8,257 nt of DNA from an uncultured Collinsella sp. GTDB taxonomy: Bacteria > Actinomycetota > Coriobacteriia > Coriobacteriales > Coriobacteriaceae. The stretch is from contig CAAENY010000118.1 in NCBI GenBank assembly GCA_900757465.1, positions 1 through 8,257 of the forward strand, given 5' to 3'. How positions within the stretch are numbered: the first letter of the stretch is position 1; each line of letters opens with the position of its first letter. Positions 1 to 6,676 of the stretch are shown in pieces. The notes beneath the pieces were generated by a model. That model had not been told where the DNA came from. It worked only from the letters and a program-made list of their open reading frames with translations, and did not search any database. The position numbers and the translations under genes were made by a program.

Positions 1-29
1 CCTGAGTGCGGCGCGGGACGTCCCAGCCA

Positions 30-950
30 CTATTCGCCGCGGGGATGGGCTTGAGCCACGGCACGTTTAAGCCGATCGGGTGTGAGATGCGTGTAGATCT
101 GCGTCGTGGACAGGCTCGCATGACCTAGCAGCTCTTGAACCGAGCGCAGGTCCGCACCGCCCTCGAGCAAGTCGGTCGCAAAGGTATGGCGCATCGCATG
201 CGGGGCGATGTCAGCCGGAATGCCGGCGAGCGTCGCCAGCGTATGGAACCGCCGCCGAAGCATCGCGGCGCTCATGCGATTGCCGCGCGCCGATATAAGC
301 AGCGGATGCGGCCCGGTAGCGAGGTCGCGGCGCTTTGCCCGAGCGAGCAACTCCGGCCTCCCCTCTTCAATATAGAGACGCGTCACATCGAGCGCACGAC
401 GATACAGAGGGACGATACGCTCCTTGCTCCCCTTGCCCCACAGGCGCAGCGTGCGCTCGGACCATGAGATGGATTCCACATTGAGCGCCGCAAGCTCTGA
501 GATGCGGGCACCCGAGGCATAGAGCAACTCGAGCATCGCCGCATCGCGCAGTCCCGCGGGTGTTGAGGTATCAGGCGTCTTGAGCAGCGCCTCGACCTGC
601 TGGGTCGTAAGGACGCCCGGCAGGTCACGCGGCAGCTTGGGCGACGCGATCGCCGAGACCGCATCGCCCTCGACAATCCCCTCGGCAGCCATCCAGCGAT
701 AGAGAGATCGGATAGCCGACAGGTGCGCCGCAAGCGTTCGGGGAGCCACCTGCTCACGCGAAAGCTCAGCAAGATAGCGACGAATGGTGCGCACGTCGGC
801 AGCGAAAGCATCAATATCCTCGCGCTCGCACCAGGCAGCAAAGCGCTCCAGTCTCGAGCCATAGGCCGTCACCGTGTTGGGAGAAAGCCCCTCAACGCGT
901 GCGATATAGGCGATAAAAGAGTCGACGGTGTCGTACAGGTCAAAGGCTAT
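30..950 (-). CDS. xerC: Tyrosine recombinase XerC (chromosome dimer resolution)
   Basis: Site-specific tyrosine recombinase that, with a XerD partner, resolves chromosome dimers at dif sites during cell division. From the start used here it is 306 aa, the usual Xer length. An N-terminal SAM-like core-binding domain (about 4-88) is followed by the catalytic domain (about 110-295). All six catalytic residues are present with the spacing of E. coli XerD: R149 (GARISE), K173 (GKGSKER), H251 and R254 (HAMRH), H277 (LGHASL) and nucleophile Y286 (QIYTHL). The start is unusual. The first conventional codon, GTG at 872, would give 280 aa and remove the first helix (DTVDSFIAYI). No in-frame ATG, GTG or TTG lies between it and the upstream gene. 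I chose ATA at 950, which overlaps the trmFO stop by 4 nt and lies 9 nt after GGAGG. XerC rather than XerD is inferred from the trmFO neighbour. Family is certain; the start is not. Confidence 0.93.
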   Translation of the reverse strand: MAFDLYDTVDSFIAYIARVEGLSPNTVTAYGSRLERFAAWCEREDIDAFAADVRTIRRYLAELSREQVAPRTLAAHLSAIRSLYRWMAAEGIVEGDAVSAIASPKLPRDLPGVLTTQQVEALLKTPDTSTPAGLRDAAMLELLYASGARISELAALNVESISWSERTLRLWGKGSKERIVPLYRRALDVTRLYIEEGRPELLARAKRRDLATGPHPLLISARGNRMSAAMLRRRFHTLATLAGIPADIAPHAMRHTFATDLLEGGADLRSVQELLGHASLSTTQIYTHLTPDRLKRAVAQAHPRGE

Positions 951-2284
951 GACCGGTCGCCTCCAAACAAGTCGGAACGCGTGGCCAAGTAGGCATCGAG
1001 GGCCTCGAGCGCACGGTCCGCATAGGCCTGATAGCGGTCGCGCTTGCTGCGGCGCTTACCGTCCTCGAGCGGCGGCACCAGGCCAAAGTTGACATGCATG
1101 GGCTGATAGCCCACGGTGGCAGGATCGGTCGCATAGCCCACGAGCGCACCCAGGGCGCCCACGCGGGGCAACTCGACGGAATCGGCGCCGATAGCCTCTG
1201 CATAGGTGTTGAGCGCCGCGAGCAGACCGGTCGCCACGGCTTCCATGTACCCCTCGGTGCCGGTGATCTGACCGGCCAGGCGCACGCCGGTACCGGGCAC
1301 GGCAAAGGTGCCATCGAGCACGTGCGGGGCGTCGACAAAGGTATTGCGGTGCATGACACCGTAGCGGAAGAACTCAGCGTTCTCCAGGCCCGGCACCATA
1401 TGGAAGACGCGCTTCTGCTCGCCAAAGGTCAGGTTGGTCTGGAAGCCCACCAGGTTATAGGCGGTCTTCTCCTTGTTCTCGGCACGCAGCTGAATCGCCG
1501 CCCAAGGGCGACGTCCGGTACGCGGGTCGGTGAGGCCGACGGGCTTCATGGCGCCAAAGCGAATGGCGTCCTTGCCGGTGCGCGCAACCTCCTCGGCAGG
1601 CTGGCAGGCCTGAAACAGATCGCCGCCCTCAAAGTCCTTGAGCACCACGCGGTCGGCCGTGGTGAGCGCCTCGATAAAGGCCTCGTACTCCTCCTTGTTG
1701 AGCGGAGCGTTGAGATAGTCGCCGCTCCCCTGCTCCTCGTAGCGCGACTGCGAAAACAGCACGTCCATATCGAGCGTGGAGGCATCGACGATCGGCGCCG
1801 CGGCATCGAAGAACGCAAGGGCGTCGCCACCGACGAGCTTCATGACCTCTTCGCTCAGCGCCGGTGAACACAGCGGGCCCGCGGCAATGACCACGTGGCC
1901 CTCGGGGATCTGGGTGACCTCGCCGTGAACGACCTCGATATTGGGGCGGGCGGCAACCTCAGCCTCGACGAGCTCGGAGAATGTAACACGGTCGACCGCC
2001 AGGGCGCCACCAGCGGGAACAGCAGCGCGATGGGCGCAGTCGAGCAGGACTGAACCCATGCGCTCAAGCTCGGCCTTCAGCAAACCGGCGGCAGAATCGG
2101 GACGGGTCGACTTAAACGAATTGGAGCAGACGAGCTCTGCCAGGTGATCGGTATGGTGAGCCGGGGAGCTCACCTGGGGGCGCATCTCGCACAGCTTTAC
2201 GGCAAACCCGCGGTCTGCCAGCTGGATCGCGCATTCCGAACCCGCCAGACCGCCACCGATAACCGTCACCTGATCGAACTGCAT
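947..2284 (-). CDS. trmFO: TrmFO, folate- and FAD-dependent tRNA (uracil-54-C5) methyltransferase
   Basis: Makes 5-methyluridine at position 54 of the tRNA T-loop in the cytoplasm, using 5,10-methylenetetrahydrofolate as carbon donor and reduced FAD as hydride donor. The protein is 445 aa, the normal family length. The FAD dinucleotide-binding motif GGGLAGSE lies at residues 10-17. The family signature AELVCSNSFKS contains Cys53, and a second conserved cysteine is Cys227 in FQACQPAE; both are at or near the positions of the two functional cysteines reported for this family. A C-terminal GQITGTEGYMEAVATG segment closes the FAD site. The reading frame can open at a TTG at 2290, but ATG at 2284 is preferred: AAAGGTG lies 7 nt upstream. 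It follows dprA by 14 nt and its stop is overlapped by the proposed xerC start. The trmFO-xerC pair matches Firmicutes gene order (gid-codV), but topA, which precedes trmFO there, is missing. Confidence 0.97.
   Translation of the reverse strand: MQFDQVTVIGGGLAGSECAIQLADRGFAVKLCEMRPQVSSPAHHTDHLAELVCSNSFKSTRPDSAAGLLKAELERMGSVLLDCAHRAAVPAGGALAVDRVTFSELVEAEVAARPNIEVVHGEVTQIPEGHVVIAAGPLCSPALSEEVMKLVGGDALAFFDAAAPIVDASTLDMDVLFSQSRYEEQGSGDYLNAPLNKEEYEAFIEALTTADRVVLKDFEGGDLFQACQPAEEVARTGKDAIRFGAMKPVGLTDPRTGRRPWAAIQLRAENKEKTAYNLVGFQTNLTFGEQKRVFHMVPGLENAEFFRYGVMHRNTFVDAPHVLDGTFAVPGTGVRLAGQITGTEGYMEAVATGLLAALNTYAEAIGADSVELPRVGALGALVGYATDPATVGYQPMHVNFGLVPPLEDGKRRSKRDRYQAYADRALEALDAYLATRSDLFGGDRS
960..964 (-). 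promoter_or_regulatory. Ribosome binding site for xerC
   Basis: GGAGG on the minus strand inside the last codons of trmFO. The spacer to the ATA at 950-948 is 9 nt, close to ideal. The distance to the first conventional start (GTG at 872) is about 87 nt, so this site supports initiation at or near the trmFO stop codon. It is the main evidence for the non-standard xerC start. Confidence 0.6.
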
Positions 2285-2298
2285 CTGCAAACACCTTT

Positions 2299-3234
2299 CT
2301 AATTGACACGTTTTCCATTGTGACCGAAGGGCGTCTGGGCGTGAAGGGCAAACTTGGAGGGCGCATACCTTCCATCCATCATGCGCTCGATAAGGCCCTC
2401 GAGTTCAAGCGAACCCAAGAGTTTGAGTACGCCGACAGCATCGAGTGAGACGAGCGCCGCTATGTCGTCGACCTTGAGCGGAGAGGCGATGAGCGCATGC
2501 ATCACGGTCTGCTGTGTTGGATTCAGGTCGGCAATGCCGGGAGCATCGGGGCGCGAGTAGCGCAGGGTGCCGTATATGCGAGAGATAGCCATCTCGATGG
2601 ACTCCTCGTCGACAATGCAGCAGGCACCGTTCGCAATGAGGTAATTCGTGCCACGCGACTCGGGCGATAGGATCGACCCCGGCACGGCAAGAAGTTCGCG
2701 CCCCAAATCCATAGCGGCCTCGGCTGTAGAAAACGTCCCGGAAGGCATACCCGCCTCGGATACAAAGAGGGCTTGCGACAGGGCCGCGATCACGCGATTG
2801 CGACGCGGAAAGGCAAACTTGCGCGGACCCATGCCCCACGGAGAGATCGACACGACCGCGCCGCCCGTATCGAGCGTGCGCGTAATAAGCCCCGCGCTCG
2901 AACGCGGGTAGACCACGTCGGCGCCCGTCCCCAGCACCACGACGTGTTTGCCGCCGGCGTTGACCGCAGCCCAACCCGAGGCCTGGTCACAACCGACTGC
3001 ACCGCCCGAAACTACCGTCACTCCCGCCTCAACCGCCACCTTCGCCGCAAGCTCTGCCACGGCAAGACCATACGGCGAGGCCTTTCGCGCACCGATGATG
3101 GAGAGCGCGGGCGTCGAAAGCGCCTCGGGGTTGCCGCGCACATAGAGCGTCTGAGGTACATCAGAAAGCTCCAAAACGGTCTCGGGATACAACGCGTCAC
3201 CTGGATGCAGCTCGAAGGTCCCCTCAGCCATCAT
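2299..3234 (-). CDS. dprA: DprA/Smf family DNA processing protein
   Basis: DprA binds incoming single-stranded DNA during natural transformation and loads RecA on it. The 311 aa protein begins almost directly with the Rossmann-like DNA-binding fold: IGARKAS at 47-53, a glycine-rich SGGAVGCD at 76-83, VVVLGTGADVVYP near 99-110, FPRRNR at 142-147, SGTFSTAEAA at 165-174 and AVPGS at 183-187. A C-terminal winged-helix DprA domain follows at about 238-293. The N-terminal SAM-like domain of many DprA proteins is absent. Positions normally reading GLARGIDAAAH and SEYP are divergent here (GGAVGCDQASGWAA and SISPWG). AAGGAGG precedes two adjacent ATG codons, with 5 nt to the first (3234) and 8 nt to the second (3231). 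The first overlaps the comM stop as ATGA and is used here; the second would give 310 aa. Family assignment is firm; whether this copy supports transformation is inferred. Confidence 0.95.
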   Translation of the reverse strand: MMAEGTFELHPGDALYPETVLELSDVPQTLYVRGNPEALSTPALSIIGARKASPYGLAVAELAAKVAVEAGVTVVSGGAVGCDQASGWAAVNAGGKHVVVLGTGADVVYPRSSAGLITRTLDTGGAVVSISPWGMGPRKFAFPRRNRVIAALSQALFVSEAGMPSGTFSTAEAAMDLGRELLAVPGSILSPESRGTNYLIANGACCIVDEESIEMAISRIYGTLRYSRPDAPGIADLNPTQQTVMHALIASPLKVDDIAALVSLDAVGVLKLLGSLELEGLIERMMDGRYAPSKFALHAQTPFGHNGKRVN

Positions 3235-4754
3235 TGGTCCCTCCTTCCCTGGTACATCGCCGCCTCGAGCACGTGGTCCTGCGTCACCTGCTCGCTCTCG
3301 GCGACATCTGCGATCGTGCGCGCAATGCGAACAAGGCGCACGATGCCACGCCCTGTGAGATGCGTGCGCTTCGACAGGCCGAGCACACACTTCTCCGCCG
3401 CATCATCGAGCTCAAAGGTCGAAACGACGCCGTCAATGGACCGAGTCTCGTCATCCTCGGCCTCGGCATCCGCATCGTCCATGCGGGATTCGCGCCAAGC
3501 GCGAAAGGCGCGACCGCGCACAACGTAGTCACGTAACTCGGCCGACGACATGCCCTCCGCACCCTCGATAATCACTTGAGGGTCGGGACGGGTCACATCG
3601 ATCATCATGTCGATACGGTCGGCCAAAGGACCGCGCAGTTTAGACCGATAGCGCTCGACCATCGCCGCCGAGCAGCGACACGGCACCTCGCGATCGCCCA
3701 AAAAGCCGCAGGGGCAGGGATTGCTCGCAGCCAGCAGCTGAAAGCGCGACGGGAAGGTAAAAGCCCCGTCGACGCGTACGATCCTCACGTAGCCGCGCTC
3801 GATGGGCTGACGCAGCGTCTGCAGCACGCCAGTGGGAAACTCGGCAAGCTCGTCCAAAAAGAGCACGCCGCCATGAGCAAGGCTGATCTCACCCGGGTGC
3901 ACCGGGCGCCCGCCGCCGATAAGGCCTGCGGTCGAAATACTGTGGTGGGGACTGCGGAAGGGGCGGTGCCCCGCCAACAAGCCATCAATGTTCTCACCCA
4001 AAACCGAATGGATGCACAGTGCCTCCTGCTGATCCTCAACGGAAAGCTCGGGCAGGATGCCGGTCATACGGCGTGCGAGCATCGTCTTGCCCGATCCCGG
4101 AGACCCGATCATGAGCAAGCCGAGTTCTCCTGCCGCCGCAAGCGCCATGCCGCGTTTAGCGACTTCCTGCCCCAGCACGTCTGCATAGTCGAGCTCGGGC
4201 TCAAAGGTCGCCTCGACACCCTCGGAATCCAAGTAGTGCCGTGCGGCATCGCCCATGCCATGAGCAAGCTGAGACAGATGGTCGATAAAGCCGCAATCTA
4301 CGCCCGCGAGTGGCACATGCTGGTCGGACCTGCCGGCGATAAAAGACAGCCCCATGTCGCGAGCCAATAGCTGAAACGCCACCTCGCCCTTGACGGGAAG
4401 CACCGTACCGTCCAGACCAAGCTCACCTGCGATAAGGCAGCGATCGAGGTTGTCACGGGGAATCTGCTCATCGGCCGCTAGAACCGCGATGGCGATGGGC
4501 AGGTCAAAGCCGCTACCGGTCTTGCGGATATCGCCGGGTGCCAGGTTAACGGTAATGCCCGAGCGCGGGATCTCGAACCCGGCGGAGCGCATCGCGCAGC
4601 GAATACGACCGCGTGACTCCATCACCTCCATACTCGGAATGCCGAGCATCTGGATGCCCGGAACGCCACCGGCAAGCGAGACCTCGACCGTGACGTGAAT
4701 CGCCTCGACGCCGCGGATGCAGGCCGCGTGAACGGCAAACGTCTCGAACGCCAT
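3231..4754 (-). CDS. comM: ComM/YifB family AAA+ ATPase (Mg-chelatase-like branch-migration helicase)
   Basis: ComM proteins are hexameric AAA+ helicases that extend heteroduplex DNA by branch migration during transformation. The 507 aa length is almost that of E. coli ComM. An N-terminal Lon-protease-like domain (about 20-140) comes first. The AAA+ core has Walker A GSPGSGKT at 217-224, the family signature HRPFRSPHHSIS at 263-274, Walker B GGVLFLDE at 295-302 and a sensor-1 asparagine at N345. Four cysteines at 347, 349, 359 and 361 form a probable metal-binding insert (NPCPCG...PCRCS). The Mg-chelatase C-terminal domain spans about 405-502, with the conserved RIARTIAD at 477-484. An unusually acidic stretch lies at 426-437. 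The ATG at 4754 shares one base with the yraN stop (TGATG) and sits behind a weak AGGTG; reading further upstream runs into yraN in another frame. Its place before dprA fits a DNA-uptake role. Function is by family, not proven here. Confidence 0.96.
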   Translation of the reverse strand: MAFETFAVHAACIRGVEAIHVTVEVSLAGGVPGIQMLGIPSMEVMESRGRIRCAMRSAGFEIPRSGITVNLAPGDIRKTGSGFDLPIAIAVLAADEQIPRDNLDRCLIAGELGLDGTVLPVKGEVAFQLLARDMGLSFIAGRSDQHVPLAGVDCGFIDHLSQLAHGMGDAARHYLDSEGVEATFEPELDYADVLGQEVAKRGMALAAAGELGLLMIGSPGSGKTMLARRMTGILPELSVEDQQEALCIHSVLGENIDGLLAGHRPFRSPHHSISTAGLIGGGRPVHPGEISLAHGGVLFLDELAEFPTGVLQTLRQPIERGYVRIVRVDGAFTFPSRFQLLAASNPCPCGFLGDREVPCRCSAAMVERYRSKLRGPLADRIDMMIDVTRPDPQVIIEGAEGMSSAELRDYVVRGRAFRAWRESRMDDADAEAEDDETRSIDGVVSTFELDDAAEKCVLGLSKRTHLTGRGIVRLVRIARTIADVAESEQVTQDHVLEAAMYQGRRDQ

Positions 4755-5239
4755 CACGACACCTGCCAATCGAACGCGTTGTACTGATGCTCGATCTCGG
4801 CGATATGCCCGCCGCGGATGGTGACACCCACAGCATCGAAGCGAATCGCCTTGAGCGGATAATGCTCTATGAGATAGCAACTTGCGATGCGGCGGTAGCG
4901 GCGTTGCTTTTGGGCGTCCACGGCCTCCTCGGGAAAGACCCGCGTGGTGCAATCCAGCGAAACGCGTCTGGTCTTGACCTCGGCCATCACCACGACATCG
5001 TCGCGCTCATCGAGCAGCACCAGATCGGCCTCGCCCTCGGTGCAACGATAGCCCTGCTCCAGCAAGGTGTAGCCGCGCTCGTTAAAGTAGTCGATGGTGA
5101 TCAGCTCGCCCAGCATGCCTAGCTCGCGGGGACTGAGTCCCTTGATAAACTCGGGCGTCATCGCCCCGGAGTCGAGCTCGCCGTTTTCCCAACGCTCCTT
5201 GAGCTGCTGCGTCTTGCTCTTTTTGCTTGCGGCACTCAT
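4754..5239 (-). CDS. YraN/UPF0102 family nuclease-like protein
   Basis: Restriction-endonuclease-fold protein of the UPF0102 (YraN) family. The family is predicted to act on DNA, but its substrate is not well established. The protein is 161 aa. The core begins at about residue 40 with LGMLGELITIDYF (E45) and continues through GEADLVLLDE (E70, D72) and MAEVKTRR (E87, K89), matching the PD-(D/E)xK-like active site. A conserved RFDAVGV follows at 133-139. Family members usually start just before the GxxGE motif. Here about 40 lysine- and glutamate-containing residues precede it. The longest frame begins at 5329, but ATG at 5239 is preferred because AAAGGAGA lies directly upstream and the extra residues look non-coding. 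It is the first gene of the yraN-comM-dprA-trmFO-xerC run. The promoter should lie in the roughly 100 bases between this start and the rnhB terminator, but no convincing -35/-10 pair was seen. Confidence 0.92.
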   Translation of the reverse strand: MSAASKKSKTQQLKERWENGELDSGAMTPEFIKGLSPRELGMLGELITIDYFNERGYTLLEQGYRCTEGEADLVLLDERDDVVVMAEVKTRRVSLDCTTRVFPEEAVDAQKQRRYRRIASCYLIEHYPLKAIRFDAVGVTIRGGHIAEIEHQYNAFDWQVS

Positions 5240-5337
5240 GGGGTCTCCTTTCCCGCACACTGCATTGCCCCGATGATGAGGGCACCTTTCATGCGGGTAA
5301 GTACCGGAAGCAAACCAAAAGCTGACCAAATGCCGTC

Positions 5338-5377
5338 AAAAAACAGGCCGTACGCAACAATGGTGTTGCATACGGCC
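5338..5377 (-). terminator. Rho-independent terminator after rnhB
   Basis: On the minus strand a 14-bp stem (GGCCGTATGCAACA with TGTTGCGTACGGCC, arms 5364-5377 and 5346-5359) closes a 4-nt loop CCAT and is followed by TGTTTTTT. One pair is G-U in minus-strand RNA but would be a C-A mismatch on the plus strand, which supports the strand. It begins about 50 nt past the rnhB stop and separates rnhB from the yraN operon. Confidence 0.95.
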
Positions 5378-5428
5378 CGCTACCAGCAGGTTTATAAAAC
5401 CCCAGAGGTCCATGTCTCCACAATTGGC

Positions 5429-6217
5429 CTAGAAAAGGCGCTCAGTCTGCAGAAAGTTTCCGCAAAAGCTCACGCGGTGCAGCGGACAAAGTCCATGTTT
5501 GCGAATGGCCTCGATGTGCTCGGGGCTCGCATAGCCCTTCGACTCGGCCAGATGGTACTCGGGATACTCGGCGTCGTACTCGACCATCATCTCGTCACGC
5601 GTGACCTTGGCCATGATGGACGCCGCGGCGATGCAGGCGATCTTGGCATCGCCCTTCACCACATCGCGCTCGTTAGGAACGGCACCCAAAGGATTACCGT
5701 CCATGAGGACGCAGTCGGGTTCAAGCCCCGTATCGGCCACAGCACCCGCGACGGCAGCGCGGATGGCGCGGGCCATGCCCATCTCATCGATATCCGCGGG
5801 AGCGATATGGCAAAAACCGATCGCCGTCGCCACCTCGGCAATCTTCACTGAGAGCAACTCGCGGCGCGCCGGCGTGAGCTTTTTGGAATCGTTGATGCCC
5901 CAGACGCGCGGCTCCATAGGAAGGCAGACAGCGCATACCGTCAAAGGACCGGCCACCGATCCGCGACCCACCTCGTCGACACCAACGACCACTCCATCGC
6001 CGCCAAGCTCATGCATAAGCTCGTACATGTCATTGACGCGCTCGCGCTCGGCAAGCTCTTTGGCATGGCGTTTGAGGGCGCGTTCGCAAGCCTTGATCAC
6101 CTGCTGGCGCGGGTCCTCGCGATAATGCTCCACGAGGGCGGGAATCTCCTCAAACGTGGCGCTCGCCAACTCACCGGCAACCTGCGATGCCGAAACCGAG
6201 CTCGTCATGTTGGCCAT
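5429..6217 (-). CDS. rnhB: Ribonuclease HII
   Basis: Cleaves the RNA strand of RNA-DNA hybrids and nicks at single ribonucleotides misincorporated in DNA, starting ribonucleotide excision repair. The 262 aa protein has an N-terminal helical region (about 20-72) like that of longer Firmicutes RNase HII proteins, then the RNase H-fold core. Catalytic carboxylates are visible: D81 and E82 in GVDEVGRGS, D173 in LMDGNP and D190 in KGDAKIACIAAASIMAK. DSKKL is at 110-114, and the C-terminal GYASPEHIEAI and HRVSF motifs are present. The longest frame starts at 6235, but that ATG lies upstream of an AAGGAGG sitting 7 nt before the ATG at 6217, so 6217 is preferred. It lies between an upstream terminator (rplS) and a downstream one, with under 30 nt between the first U-tract and its ATG. 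Expression may therefore depend on read-through from rplS. Confidence 0.97.
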   Translation of the reverse strand: MANMTSSVSASQVAGELASATFEEIPALVEHYREDPRQQVIKACERALKRHAKELAERERVNDMYELMHELGGDGVVVGVDEVGRGSVAGPLTVCAVCLPMEPRVWGINDSKKLTPARRELLSVKIAEVATAIGFCHIAPADIDEMGMARAIRAAVAGAVADTGLEPDCVLMDGNPLGAVPNERDVVKGDAKIACIAAASIMAKVTRDEMMVEYDAEYPEYHLAESKGYASPEHIEAIRKHGLCPLHRVSFCGNFLQTERLF

Positions 6218-6224
6218 ACCAGGC

Positions 6225-6231
6225 CCTCCTT
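6225..6231 (-). promoter_or_regulatory. Ribosome binding site deciding the rnhB start
   Basis: AAGGAGG on the minus strand, 7 nt before the ATG at 6217. The longer frame opens at an ATG at 6235, before this site, so that start is unlikely to be used. Confidence 0.85.
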
Positions 6232-6244
6232 GCATGCAAATCAG

Positions 6245-6276
6245 ATAAAAAGAAGGGCCACCCGAAGGTGACCCTT
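6245..6276 (-). terminator. Rho-independent terminator after rplS
   Basis: Minus-strand hairpin AAGGGTCACC-TTCG-GGTGGCCCTT: a 10-bp stem with a stable UUCG tetraloop, followed by CTTTTTATCT. One G-U pair forms only in minus-strand RNA. It lies about 35 nt after the rplS stop and ends about 28 nt before the rnhB start. A smaller hairpin (TGTCCA/TGGACA, 6278-6295) sits directly upstream. Confidence 0.93.
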
Positions 6277-6310
6277 GTGTCCAAACGAGTGGACAGACGC
6301 TGCGATCTTC

Positions 6311-6652
6311 TTAGCGCTTCTCGGGGATGCGAGCAGCCTTGCCCACCTTGTCGCGGAGGTAGTACAGCTTGGCGCGACGGACGCGACCATGACGAACGAC
6401 CTCGAGCTTGGCGATCTTGGGGCTGTGAAGCGGGAAGGTACGCTCAACACCGACACCGAAGGACATCTTGCGGACGGTGAAGGTCTCGCGGGCACCGGCG
6501 CCGGCCATGCGGATGACGTCGCCCTGGAAGACCTGGATGCGCTCGCGGTCGCCTTCCTTAATGCGGTAGTGAACCTTGACGTTGTCGGCGACGCGAACCT
6601 GAGGAATGTCCTCGCGGATCTGCTGACGCTCGATTGCGCGGATGTAATCCAT
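6311..6652 (-). CDS. rplS: Large ribosomal subunit protein bL19
   Basis: Ribosomal protein L19, a component of the 50S subunit near the interface with the 30S subunit. At 113 aa it has the standard length. Characteristic segments are present in order: an N-terminal helix (YIRAIERQQIRED), the beta-barrel stretch VRVHYRIKEGDRERIQVFQGDVI-like at about 20-46, then VRKMSFGVGVERTFPLHSP and a basic C-terminus ending RRAKLYYLRDKVGKAARI. The reading frame can open at a TTG at 6658, but ATG at 6652 is preferred: TAAGGAA lies 6 nt upstream. It appears to be transcribed alone or with rnhB from the promoter near 6722-6749, ending at the UUCG terminator. In many bacteria rplS closes an rpsP-rimM-trmD operon; here the upstream neighbour is ppdK instead. 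Confidence 0.98.
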   Translation of the reverse strand: MDYIRAIERQQIREDIPQVRVADNVKVHYRIKEGDRERIQVFQGDVIRMAGAGARETFTVRKMSFGVGVERTFPLHSPKIAKLEVVRHGRVRRAKLYYLRDKVGKAARIPEKR

Positions 6653-6676
6653 GTGCAATTCCTTACTCTTCTAGAG

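Noticed and set aside
15..24. Palindrome GGGACGTCCC just after xerC
   Set aside because: Perfect over 10 bases but with no loop and no U-tract, and the window ends 14 bases away, so neither a terminator nor an operator can be supported.
1094..1867. Plus-strand open frame of 257 codons opposite trmFO
   Set aside because: It lies entirely within trmFO on the opposite strand, has no domain I recognise, and sequence conservation there is explained by TrmFO.
3235..3390. Upstream extension of dprA by 52 codons
   Set aside because: It overlaps the comM 3' end and reads as Cys/His/Arg-rich shadow sequence; the GGAGG at the comM stop marks the true start.
2773..3528. Plus-strand open frame of 251 codons spanning the comM-dprA junction
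   Set aside because: It crosses two real genes on the other strand and has a low-complexity Arg/Ser-rich translation with no motif.
3576..4370. Plus-strand open frame of 264 codons opposite comM
   Set aside because: It is fully antisense to a well-supported ComM. Its translation shows no recognisable domain and is rich in His, Arg and Gln as expected for a GC-rich shadow frame.
4755..4952. Upstream extension of comM by 66 codons
   Set aside because: It lies inside yraN in another frame; the 507-aa protein from 4754 already matches the full family length.
5240..5337. Search for a yraN promoter (TTGACG by the rnhB terminator T-run)
   Set aside because: No -10 hexamer lies 16-18 nt after TTGACG; TACTTA further down has no matching -35. 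Nothing could be called.
5391..5403. Short inverted repeat GGTTT-TAT-AAACC between rnhB and its terminator
   Set aside because: A 5-bp AT-rich stem with a 3-nt loop is too weak to assign a role, and it lies between the stop codon and a far stronger terminator.
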